Origin: Klebsiella huaxiensis
GTDB lineage: Bacteria > Pseudomonadota > Gammaproteobacteria > Enterobacterales > Enterobacteriaceae
Length of the DNA stretch: 64,000 nt
Reading direction: 5' to 3'
NCBI RefSeq assembly: GCF_003261575.2
Contig: NZ_CP036175.1
Location: 496,001 to 560,000 of the forward strand
Positions within the stretch are counted from its first letter, which is position 1. Each line of letters begins with the position of its first letter. Below the pieces are notes generated by a model that saw nothing but the letters and a program-made list of their open reading frames with translations, was not told the origin of the DNA and did no database searches. Shown here piece after piece: positions 16,736-24,351 of the stretch. The translations under genes were made by a program, and so were the position numbers.

Positions 16736-16751
16736 TACTACTTAAGTGGTA
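16736..16751 (-). promoter_or_regulatory. NarL/NarP 7-2-7 site upstream of nirB
   Basis: On the minus strand TACCACT-TA-AGTAGTA, two inverted heptamers separated by 2 bp, close to the NarL/NarP pattern. Its centre is exactly 28 bp upstream of the FNR-box centre, the same distance as between the -69.5 and -41.5 sites of the E. coli nirB promoter. Confidence 0.7.
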
Positions 16752-16813
16752 TATTTTTGATTTGTCAGCATTTTTATAAGTATTGGAAAACACTAACTTT
16801 TCCTTTTTGCTTT

Positions 16814-16827
16814 TTTTGTGTACAAAA
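16814..16827. promoter_or_regulatory. Short palindrome in the nirB-codA intergenic region
   Basis: TTTTGT-GT-ACAAAA, perfect six-base arms, located 65 bp upstream of the codA-like start and beyond the NarL/NarP site of nirB. It could be an operator for the codA-like gene. No known regulator is assigned. Confidence 0.3.
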
Positions 16828-16891
16828 TCAGCAGAAGAAATCGGCACAAGGTTGAGTGAATCTTTAGCAATGTTTAACGAGGGTCATTGGT

Positions 16892-18214
16892 ATGACAGCA
16901 GCGTCGCTTTGGTTGATTGAGAACGTTCGCCTGCCCGATCGCGAAGGTCTTTGGCAGATAGCGATAGACAAGGGGTGCTTCGGGGATATAACCCCAATGG
17001 GCGAGGCGCGCAATGAGAGTTATGAGGTGCTGAATGCGCGCGGCGGATTGGCTATTCCTCCTTTTATTGAACCGCATATCCACCTCGATACCACCCAAAC
17101 CGCCGGGGAGCCTAACTGGAATCAGTCCGGGACTCTGTTTGAAGGCATTGAGCGCTGGGCGGAGCGTAAGGCTTTACTGAGCCATGAAGATGTTAAAGCT
17201 CGCGCATGGAAGACGCTGAAATGGCAAATTGCTAACGGCATCCAGTTTGTGCGTACCCACGTCGATGTTTCTGACCCCACGCTCACCGCACTTAAAGCGA
17301 TGCTGGAGGTGAAAAAGGAGGTTGCGCCATGGGTAGATTTGCAGATTGTTGCCTTCCCACAAGAGGGGATTCTCTCCTACCCCAATGGAGAGGCTCTGCT
17401 GGAAGAGGCGCTGCGTCTGGGGGCTGATGTCGTGGGCGCGATTCCTCATTTTGAATTCACGCGTGAATATGGTGTGGAATCTCTGCATATCGCTTTCCGC
17501 CTGGCGAAAAAATACCAACGGCCCCTGGATATCCACTGCGATGAAATCGACGATGAACAGTCAAGATTCGTTGAAACCGTGGCGGCCCTGGCGTTAAAAG
17601 AGGGGATTGGGCCGCAGGTGACCGCCAGCCATACCACCGCTATGCACTCCTATAACGGTGCTTACACATCACGTCTTTTCCGTTTACTCAAGCTGTCCGG
17701 CATTAACTTCGTCGCTAATCCGTTGGTTAATATCCACCTCCAGGGACGTTTTGATGACTATCCGAAGCGCCGTGGTATTACCCGCGTGAAGGAGTTGATG
17801 GCGGCGGGAATTAACGTCTGTTTTGGTCATGATGATGTGTTTGACCCGTGGTATCCGCTGGGTACCGGCAACATGCTGCAGGTGCTGCATATGGGGCTGC
17901 ACGTTTGCCAGATGATGGGATATCAGCAAATTAACGATGGGCTGAAACTGGTGACGGAAAACAGCGCACGCACGTTTGGCCTGAGCGATTACGGTATTGT
18001 GCCCGGAAATCCGGCGAATCTGGTGATTCTGCCTGCGGAGAATGGTTTTGAAGCCGTGCGCTGCCAGGTGCCAGTTCGTTGGTCAATTCGTCAGGGGAGA
18101 GTCATCGCCACGACGCAATTAGCGCAGACCTGGGTGCAGACGGACAAGGGAGGGGAAGAGCTATTCTTTACCAAAAACAGCCCCTTTGTCGGAACAAAGG
18201 GGTCTGAGGCTTAG
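16892..18214 (+). CDS. codA: Cytosine deaminase (CodA-like)
   Basis: Deaminates cytosine to uracil and ammonia for pyrimidine salvage; cytosolic amidohydrolase with one metal. The 440-residue protein carries all the ligands of E. coli CodA (numbered with Met): His62 and His64 in EPHIHLD, His215 and Glu218 in IHCDEIDDEQ, Asp314 in FGHDDVFDPW. ASHTTAMHSYNGAY and NPLVNIHLQGR are nearly invariant. It is about 13 residues longer than E. coli CodA, and the C-terminal extension is encoded by sequence that also forms the tsgA terminator. No codB permease is adjacent; the gene sits divergent to nirB. GAGGGT lies about 8 nt upstream of the ATG. Confidence 0.9.
   Translation: MTAASLWLIENVRLPDREGLWQIAIDKGCFGDITPMGEARNESYEVLNARGGLAIPPFIEPHIHLDTTQTAGEPNWNQSGTLFEGIERWAERKALLSHEDVKARAWKTLKWQIANGIQFVRTHVDVSDPTLTALKAMLEVKKEVAPWVDLQIVAFPQEGILSYPNGEALLEEALRLGADVVGAIPHFEFTREYGVESLHIAFRLAKKYQRPLDIHCDEIDDEQSRFVETVAALALKEGIGPQVTASHTTAMHSYNGAYTSRLFRLLKLSGINFVANPLVNIHLQGRFDDYPKRRGITRVKELMAAGINVCFGHDDVFDPWYPLGTGNMLQVLHMGLHVCQMMGYQQINDGLKLVTENSARTFGLSDYGIVPGNPANLVILPAENGFEAVRCQVPVRWSIRQGRVIATTQLAQTWVQTDKGGEELFFTKNSPFVGTKGSEA
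18172..18202 (-). terminator. tsgA terminator, inside the 3' end of codA
   Basis: A nine-base-pair stem, CCCCTTTGT / ACAAAGGGG, with a four-base loop lies at 18181-18202. Read on the minus strand it is followed by CTGTTTTTGG, a good intrinsic terminator for tsgA. The whole element lies within the last codons of codA on the opposite strand. Confidence 0.75.
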
Positions 18215-18219
18215 TGAGA

Positions 18220-19395
18220 TTACGCTGCTGCGTTGTTCTGGCGGTGGCGGGAAACAAAGCCGAGGATCACGCACATCACAAATACTATGGCATAGAGGCC
18301 GTTAGCAGTATGCAACGCTGCCAGCGGGCCGCTGGCGGCAACGATTGGACCGGTAACCACAAAGGTCAACATGGTGCCGACGGTACCGCAGGTGAGAATG
18401 AAGTTCACCAGCTTTGGCGATGATACTCTGGTCTGCTGCGAGCCTAGCGTAATAATGGAGGTGTAGATTGCGCTTGAGAAGAAGCCGAGGGTCAGGATAA
18501 ACCACGGCATATGCTCCGGCGAACCGTTAATAAACAGATACATCAGGATCGTCGCCGCGCCTGCCAGCACGGTCAGAATACGTTGCAGGTCAAAGAAGCG
18601 CAGGATAAAGCTGAATGACCACATGCCAATCATGTACGACATCCAGAAATCACTCACCAGTTTGCCCCCATCACCCAGGCTCATGCCCAGACTTTTGGCG
18701 TATTCCGGCACCCAGGAGATAAAGCCCAACTGGCCGAGGATGTAACAGAGTGCGGCAATGGAGAGAAACAGTACGCCGATACCCCATTTCTCTTTTGCTA
18801 CCGGCTGGCTGTCCAGCGGCGCTTTTTTACCTAGTACCGGGAATTCACAGCCGAAAGTCAGTACGAAAATAGCCACATAAACCAGACCGATGCAGGCGTA
18901 CACCCAGTACCACTCGATGCTTCGTGCCAGCAGGTATGCGGCAAGCATCGGGAAAATCATTCCCGCCATGCTGAAGAAGGAGTCGGTAAAAAGCAGGCGC
19001 GCGCCGCGCTGACGACCTTCATACATATGGGTGATCAGGAAGGTACCAATCGACATGGTGATCCCGCTGACCAGCCCAAGTACGAACATTGAGGCAGAGA
19101 ACAGCGCCAGGCTGTGGCTAAACATCAAACCGGCGACGGCCAGCACCATCAAGATAAAGCCAAAGCGCAGTTGGGTTTTCAGCGGAACGATTTCCATCAG
19201 CCAGGCATTCAGGAAGATAGAAATCAGGATACCGGCGTTGAGGAAAGTAAAGGTGTTGCTCATACTGGAAACGGGCAGATGGAAATAATCTGCGATGTTT
19301 CCCATCACCATCCCGGTGACAATCACCAACGCGCCGGTCAGGGCGTAGGAGAAAAAGCTGATCCATGTGAGCTTGATGCGGTTGCTGTTAGTCAT
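18220..19395 (-). CDS. tsgA: TsgA, major-facilitator inner-membrane protein
   Basis: A 391-residue MFS-type membrane protein with about 12 hydrophobic segments; E. coli TsgA is 393 residues. Landmarks are the N-terminal RIKLTWISFFSYALTGALVI and ITHMYEGRQRGARLLFTDSF in the central loop region. Its name comes from a selenite/tellurite-related gene fusion in Salmonella, and the transported substrate is not established. It converges on codA with only 5 nt between the stop codons, and its terminator lies inside codA. Confidence 0.88.
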   Translation of the reverse strand: MTNSNRIKLTWISFFSYALTGALVIVTGMVMGNIADYFHLPVSSMSNTFTFLNAGILISIFLNAWLMEIVPLKTQLRFGFILMVLAVAGLMFSHSLALFSASMFVLGLVSGITMSIGTFLITHMYEGRQRGARLLFTDSFFSMAGMIFPMLAAYLLARSIEWYWVYACIGLVYVAIFVLTFGCEFPVLGKKAPLDSQPVAKEKWGIGVLFLSIAALCYILGQLGFISWVPEYAKSLGMSLGDGGKLVSDFWMSYMIGMWSFSFILRFFDLQRILTVLAGAATILMYLFINGSPEHMPWFILTLGFFSSAIYTSIITLGSQQTRVSSPKLVNFILTCGTVGTMLTFVVTGPIVAASGPLAALHTANGLYAIVFVMCVILGFVSRHRQNNAAA

Positions 19396-19513
19396 GACTG
19401 GCCTGTGAATAGAAATGTATAGCGCGTTGAATCTGCGCCGGGCGGACAGATTTTATTCGTTTGCGTGATGTAATTAAATGTTTATTCTGAAATGTATATC
19501 TTTTTGCATGAAT

Positions 19514-19535
19514 AAATGTGATTGAAATCACATTT
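19514..19535. promoter_or_regulatory. Perfect CRP site in the tsgA-ppiA intergenic region
   Basis: AAATGTGA-TTGAAA-TCACATTT is a perfect 22-bp palindrome with the TGTGA-N6-TCACA core. It lies 138 bp upstream of the ppiA start and 119 bp upstream of the tsgA start. In E. coli ppiA is known to be controlled by CRP and CytR, so ppiA is the likely target. Confidence 0.85.
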
Positions 19536-19672
19536 AATTATTCAGTGGATTAATGATTGCATCGTAACAAGTGTTTCAGCTAAGTAAAATTAGGTAAAAG
19601 GCTGGCCCAGGATGCAAAGGCTCTTTAGAATCAAGGCACTCGCTTTTTATTCTGCTCCGTTAAGGAATTTCC

Positions 19673-20242
19673 ATGCTCAAATCAACTCTCGTGGCGGTGG
19701 CTGCCGTTTTCGCCTTTTCAGCATTTTCCCCAGCCATGGCGGCGAAGGGCGACCCTCATGTGTTGCTGACCACCTCTGCGGGCAATATTGAGCTTGAGCT
19801 GAATAGCCAGAAGGCACCCATTTCGGTGGATAACTTCCTGAAGTACGTCAACAGTGGTTTCTATAACAACACCACCTTTCACCGCGTGATCCCGGGCTTT
19901 ATGGTGCAGGGCGGCGGCTTTAACGAGCAGATGCAGCAAAAGCAGCCTAACCCGCCGATTAAAAACGAAGCCGACAACGGTCTGCGTAATACCCGTGGAA
20001 CCATCGCCATGGCGCGCACTGCCGATCGGGACAGCGCGACCAGCCAGTTCTTTATCAACATTGCGGATAACGCCTTCCTCGACCACGGCCAGCGCGATTT
20101 TGGCTATGCGGTCTTCGGCAAGGTCGTGAAAGGTATGGACGTTGCGGATAAGATTTCTCAGGTACAGACCCATAACGTTGGGCCTTATCAAAATGTTCCG
20201 TCTAAACCGATTGTTATTCTGTCGGCGAAAGTGCTGCCGTAA
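19673..20242 (+). CDS. ppiA: Periplasmic peptidyl-prolyl cis-trans isomerase A (cyclophilin)
   Basis: Catalyses proline cis-trans isomerisation in the periplasm. The 189-residue precursor has a Sec signal peptide (positively charged start, hydrophobic core, cleavage likely after Ala23 in SPAMA-AKGD), then a cyclophilin domain with TTFHRVIPGFMVQGGGF, RGTIAMAR and SATSQFFINIADN. Length is one residue below E. coli PpiA. TAAGGAA precedes the ATG. A GC-rich hairpin at 20255-20275 follows. In E. coli, yhfG and fic come next; here pabA follows directly. Confidence 0.95.
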   Translation: MLKSTLVAVAAVFAFSAFSPAMAAKGDPHVLLTTSAGNIELELNSQKAPISVDNFLKYVNSGFYNNTTFHRVIPGFMVQGGGFNEQMQQKQPNPPIKNEADNGLRNTRGTIAMARTADRDSATSQFFINIADNAFLDHGQRDFGYAVFGKVVKGMDVADKISQVQTHNVGPYQNVPSKPIVILSAKVLP

Positions 20243-20254
20243 AATATATATCCC

Positions 20255-20279
20255 GCGCGGGCACCAAGCCCGCGCTGCT
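20255..20279 (+). terminator. Probable terminator after ppiA
   Basis: GCGCGGGC and GCCCGCGC form an eight-base-pair stem with a five-base loop, followed by TGCTTT. The T run is short, so termination may be partial. Confidence 0.55.
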
Positions 20280-20357
20280 TTCTCCCGCCAGATAAAGTAA
20301 TAAGCGAAACCCGAGAATCTGCGTAGAATACCCCGGTTTGTAACTTCCGGAGCCGCC

Positions 20358-20921
20358 ATGATCCTGCTTATCGACAACTATGATTCTTTCACCTGGAATT
20401 TGTATCAGTACTTCTGCGAGCTGGGAGCGGAAGTCCTTGTCAGGCGTAATGATGAGTTGACGTTGGAGGAGATTATCGCGCTGGCGCCGGAGAAAATCGT
20501 TATTTCGCCGGGCCCCTGTACCCCTGATGAATCAGGGATTTCGCTGGCGGTGATTCGCCACTTTTCCGGCAAGACTCCGCTCCTGGGCGTTTGCCTCGGC
20601 CATCAGGCTATCGCGCAGGTTTTCGGCGCGACCATCGTGCGGGCTGCCAAAGTGATGCATGGCAAAACGTCCCCTGTCATTCACAATGGACAAGGGGTGT
20701 TTGCTGGGTTGAATAATCCACTCATCGTTACTCGCTACCACTCCTTATTAATCGATCCCCCAACGCTAGGGGAATGCTTTGAGATCACCGCCCGCAGCGA
20801 AGAGGGCGAGATCATGGGGATTCGCCATCGCGAGTTTGATCTCGAAGGCGTGCAGTTTCACCCGGAGAGCATTCTTAGCGAGCAGGGGCATCAACTGCTG
20901 GCAAATTTCCTCCACCGTTGA
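20358..20921 (+). CDS. pabA: Aminodeoxychorismate synthase, glutamine amidotransferase subunit PabA
   Basis: Supplies ammonia from glutamine to PabB for 4-amino-4-deoxychorismate, a folate precursor. The 187-residue protein is a class I amidotransferase with nucleophile Cys79 (LGVCLGHQA), His168 and Glu170 (GVQFHPES), the complete triad. DNYDSFTWNL and SPGPCTPDE are typical of the TrpG/PabA family; the enteric context ppiA-pabA-argD identifies it as PabA. The start lies after CGGAG at about 8 nt. Confidence 0.96.
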   Translation: MILLIDNYDSFTWNLYQYFCELGAEVLVRRNDELTLEEIIALAPEKIVISPGPCTPDESGISLAVIRHFSGKTPLLGVCLGHQAIAQVFGATIVRAAKVMHGKTSPVIHNGQGVFAGLNNPLIVTRYHSLLIDPPTLGECFEITARSEEGEIMGIRHREFDLEGVQFHPESILSEQGHQLLANFLHR

Positions 20922-20937
20922 TTTGTAGTTGCCATTG

Positions 20938-20976
20938 ATTGATTTTTTATGCATATTTTGTGATTAGATTATCATA
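20938..20976. promoter_or_regulatory. Two ARG boxes upstream of argD
   Basis: Two 18-bp imperfect palindromes, ATTGATTTTTTATGCATA (20938-20955) and TGTGATTAGATTATCATA (20959-20976), are separated by 3 bp, the spacing typical of ArgR operators. They lie 36 bp upstream of argD. The arrangement matches arginine-dependent repression of argD by ArgR. Confidence 0.75.
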
Positions 20977-21011
20977 ACCATTGCTGCATAACGAAGAAGG
21001 ATGGGCATGAC

Positions 21012-22232
21012 ATGGCAACTGAACAACCGGCAATCACCCGCGCCACATTCGATGAGGTCATTTTGCCGATTTATGCACCGGCAGAATTTATTCCGGTGAA
21101 GGGTAAGGGTAGCCGCGTATGGGATCAGCAGGGCAAAGAGTACGTTGATTTCGCAGGCGGTATTGCCGTGACCGCGCTCGGTCATTGCCATCCGGCGCTG
21201 GTGGCGGCACTGCATGAGCAGGGCGAAACCCTGTGGCATACCAGTAATGTTTTTACCAACGAACCGGCCCTGCGCCTGGGGCGTAAGCTGGTCGATGCGA
21301 CTTTTGCCGATCGCGTGGTGTTTATGAACTCCGGGACAGAAGCTAACGAAACCGCGTTCAAGCTGGCACGTCATTACACCGTGACTCGCCATAGCCCGTA
21401 TAAAACCAAAATCATCGCCTTCCACAATGCGTTCCATGGTCGTTCGCTGTTCACCGTCTCCGTAGGCGGTCAGCCGAAATACTCTGATGGCTTTGGCCCG
21501 AAACCGGCTGATATCGTTCACGTGCCGTTTAACGATTTGCACGCGGTGAAAGCCGTCATGGACGATCATACCTGCGCGGTAGTGGTAGAGCCGATTCAGG
21601 GCGAGGGAGGCGTGACTGCGGCGACGCCTGAATTCCTGCATGGGTTGCGTGAACTGTGCGATCAGCATCAGGCACTGTTAGTGTTTGATGAAGTGCAGTG
21701 CGGTATGGGACGTACGGGCTCGCTGTTCGCTTATATGCACTACGGCGTGACGCCGGATATTCTGACCAGCGCTAAGGCGCTTGGCGGTGGCTTCCCGATT
21801 AGCGCGATGCTAACCACTCATGAAATTGCCAGCGCTTTCCACGCGGGTTCTCACGGCTCAACCTATGGAGGTAATCCGCTGGCCTGCGCGGTGGGCGGGG
21901 CGGCGTTCGATCTGATTAACACGCCAGAAGTATTGGATGGTGTGAGTGCGAAGCGTGAGCTGTTTGTTAAACATCTCCAGCAGATTGACGCGCAGTTCGA
22001 TTTGTTTAGCGATATCCGCGGAATGGGGTTGCTAATCGGTGCTGAGCTTAAGCCGCAGCATCAGGGCCGGGCGCGCGACTTCCTTTATGCTGCCGCAGAC
22101 GCTGGCGTGATGGTGCTCAACGCCGGGCCTGACGTCATGCGCTTTGTGCCGTCGCTAGTGATTGACGATAGCGATATTGCCGAAGGAATGGCGCGCTTTG
22201 CCCAGGCCGTTGAGCGTGTGCTTAGCGCTTAG
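21012..22232 (+). CDS. argD: Acetylornithine / N-succinyl-diaminopimelate aminotransferase
   Basis: PLP-dependent aminotransferase that acts in arginine synthesis (N-acetylornithine) and in lysine synthesis (N-succinyl-L,L-diaminopimelate). The 406-residue protein equals E. coli ArgD in length and has NSGTEANE (107-114) for the phosphate, DEVQCGMGRTG with the cofactor Asp, and Schiff-base Lys255 in LTSAKALGGGFP. The ATG at 21012 gives the conserved start; AAGG lies about 12 nt upstream, a rather long spacing. The 3' end overlaps the yhfK 3' end by 11 bp on the other strand. Confidence 0.96.
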   Translation: MATEQPAITRATFDEVILPIYAPAEFIPVKGKGSRVWDQQGKEYVDFAGGIAVTALGHCHPALVAALHEQGETLWHTSNVFTNEPALRLGRKLVDATFADRVVFMNSGTEANETAFKLARHYTVTRHSPYKTKIIAFHNAFHGRSLFTVSVGGQPKYSDGFGPKPADIVHVPFNDLHAVKAVMDDHTCAVVVEPIQGEGGVTAATPEFLHGLRELCDQHQALLVFDEVQCGMGRTGSLFAYMHYGVTPDILTSAKALGGGFPISAMLTTHEIASAFHAGSHGSTYGGNPLACAVGGAAFDLINTPEVLDGVSAKRELFVKHLQQIDAQFDLFSDIRGMGLLIGAELKPQHQGRARDFLYAAADAGVMVLNAGPDVMRFVPSLVIDDSDIAEGMARFAQAVERVLSA

Positions 22233-24300
22233 TGGTGCGTAGCCAGATACCATGATGCGGACGCTGACGCCATGCCACCGACGAAATGGTGTGCATGGTG
22301 TTCAGGTGACCCAGAATGCGCTGCAGATGCTGTTCCATGGTGCTGAGCGGGCCGCGAGGGACTTCCGCATCCTGGGCCTCCATAATATTCACATCCCCAG
22401 CGCTCCCCGGCCCATCTGAATCCAGCCGTTGCTGACAGCGCTGTAGCGCAATCTCACAGGACTCCAGATAACGCTGAGCCAGATCCGGCGTCAGCATATT
22501 GTGCTCGCGCGCCAGGGTGGTCATCGCATTGATGTGTTCAACAATGAACTGGCTATGGGTTACCCACAGCTTCATATCTTCCAGATAGTGCGAATTAAAG
22601 CCCGGTTCCTGCATCGCCTGATTGAGTGAGTTAAACAGCGCATTGTGCGCCTGATTAACGCGCATTCGCTGATAGGCCAGCGCCGGAGCCTGATGGTCGT
22701 CGCTAAGAATGAGCCGGATCGCTTCCTGATCGGCTTCCAGCGCGTCGTGGGCATTTTTGCGTAGCAGACCGCTTTGCCACTGCGGCCATAGCCAAACCAT
22801 CCCACCAAAAGCGATCAGACAGCCAATAAGCGTGTCGATTAATCTGGCGATGATAAACTGCTCACCGTTTAGCGTGAGTAATTGCAGGGTATAAACCGCC
22901 GTGACGGTAAAACCAACCATTGCCCAGCCGTAGTTCTTACGAATAATCAGGTAGCTTAGCAGTGTGATGAAGAGCATGGCGGTCAGCGTATAGCCTTCAG
23001 GCACGTGGAAGTGTAGCGTCAGCCCGGCGATAACCAGTCCGGCAATCGTTCCAGCCGCCCGGTGAACAATGCGCACTCGCGTCGCACCGTAGCCGTTTTG
23101 CGTCACGAAAAGCACCGTCATCAGGATCCAGTAGGGTTTCGGCAGATGCAATGCGCTGCCCATCAGGCTGGCGGCGCTCAGCATTACGCTGATGCGCGCG
23201 GCGTTGCGTAACGCCGGAGATTTAAACGACAGGTAGCTTCTCAGCGCTGGCAGCAGGGGTAAACGTCGGGTTTTATCCGCCATCAAGTTACGCGTGTACA
23301 GAGGACGCTGGGTACGCAGAACCCGGGCTATACGGCTGAAGTGCCAGGCGCAGAACTGGCCGACCGGGTTATCCGGATGTTGCCAGGCAATTTTTTCCAG
23401 CGCGCCGATCTGTTTATCCATCTGAAAGCGCTGTGGGTAACGATGGTAGAGAAGATCGTCCGCCAACTCACGCAGGCGGGCGGCAACGGTTTGCGCATTC
23501 CAGCGAATCACTGCTTCTGCGTGACTGCGTTCCACCAGTTTCTGCACTTCTTCCGGCTGATGCAGGCTAACGGAGATATGCTCCTGTAAATCCAACCCCA
23601 CCTGAAAAGCGCGCAACAGACGTTTGTGGTCGTTGCGTTGATTGGCCGCCAGCATATGCATCTGCTGGTAACACTGGGTAATCAGATCAACCACTTTCTG
23701 CTGGCGGTTAAGTAGCGGCGGCAGCGAGGTGGCCGGGTCCGTATGCTGGGTCAGCAGGCTGTATTTGGCCTCGCAATAGTTAGCCAGTTCGCGGTAGAGC
23801 AGGCTCAGCGACTCGCGCAGCGGTTGTTCGCGCCATAGCCAAAACCAGAACCAGTTAAAGACGCCATACCATAAGGTGCCGAGCGCGTAGATTAGCAGTG
23901 GTTCCCAGATTGGCATGTTGCCCGCGAGACTTAGTGTAAAAATCGCTGCGATAAGCGAGGCGGGGAGGAGTCTTGCGTGCAGTGAACTGATTTCGGCAGT
24001 AACGCCGAGGATGAGCGCCAGGCCAGTGAGAATAAGCGGTAGAGGGATCTCGCGTTGCAGCAGGAGCTGGACAATCAGGCTACAGCCAGCAAACAGGCAG
24101 CCGCCAATAATCAGGCGTTTAAAGAAGCGCTTATGTGGTGTGTCCAGACCGGCAATGTTGCAACAGGCTGGTACCAGGGAAAAAAGTAAGCCCTGCTGTA
24201 AATGTCCGAGAATAAGTCCAACTGCGACCGGCAGACACAACACCAGCGTTTGCCGCAGTGCGTAGTTGACTTCCGGGTGGTAAATCAGCCTGCGCCACAT
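22222..24300 (-). CDS. yhfK: YhfK, FUSC-family inner-membrane protein
   Basis: Large membrane protein of the YccS/YhfK (aromatic acid exporter-like, FUSC) family; function unknown. The 692-residue form has two hydrophobic blocks, one N-terminal (VLCLPVAVGLILGHL, LLIYALGTLWYGVFNWFWFW) and one near residues 400-520 (YWILMTVLFVTQNGYGATR, IARLIDTLIGCLIAFGG), each followed by a long cytoplasmic helical part. The start at 24300 (MWRRLIYHP) is preferred: a longer frame from 24330 would begin inside the loop of the crp terminator, and E. coli YhfK starts at the same residue. Convergent with argD, overlapping it by 11 bp. Confidence 0.88.
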   Translation of the reverse strand: MWRRLIYHPEVNYALRQTLVLCLPVAVGLILGHLQQGLLFSLVPACCNIAGLDTPHKRFFKRLIIGGCLFAGCSLIVQLLLQREIPLPLILTGLALILGVTAEISSLHARLLPASLIAAIFTLSLAGNMPIWEPLLIYALGTLWYGVFNWFWFWLWREQPLRESLSLLYRELANYCEAKYSLLTQHTDPATSLPPLLNRQQKVVDLITQCYQQMHMLAANQRNDHKRLLRAFQVGLDLQEHISVSLHQPEEVQKLVERSHAEAVIRWNAQTVAARLRELADDLLYHRYPQRFQMDKQIGALEKIAWQHPDNPVGQFCAWHFSRIARVLRTQRPLYTRNLMADKTRRLPLLPALRSYLSFKSPALRNAARISVMLSAASLMGSALHLPKPYWILMTVLFVTQNGYGATRVRIVHRAAGTIAGLVIAGLTLHFHVPEGYTLTAMLFITLLSYLIIRKNYGWAMVGFTVTAVYTLQLLTLNGEQFIIARLIDTLIGCLIAFGGMVWLWPQWQSGLLRKNAHDALEADQEAIRLILSDDHQAPALAYQRMRVNQAHNALFNSLNQAMQEPGFNSHYLEDMKLWVTHSQFIVEHINAMTTLAREHNMLTPDLAQRYLESCEIALQRCQQRLDSDGPGSAGDVNIMEAQDAEVPRGPLSTMEQHLQRILGHLNTMHTISSVAWRQRPHHGIWLRTTKR

Positions 24301-24305
24301 GAGGG

Positions 24306-24345
24306 GGAAACAAAAACGGCGTATTGCCATGCAATACGCCGTTTT
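24306..24345 (-). terminator. crp terminator
   Basis: AAAACGGCGTATTGC and GCAATACGCCGTTTT form a 15-bp stem with a three-base loop (24313-24345). On the minus strand the stem is followed by a T-rich stretch (GTTTTTGTTTCC). It lies between crp and yhfK and separates their transcripts at least partly. Confidence 0.85.
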
Positions 24346-24351
24346 GCCGAC

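Noticed and set aside
19718..20377. A 219-codon minus-strand frame across ppiA
   Set aside because: It covers the conserved ppiA gene and shows no recognisable domain.
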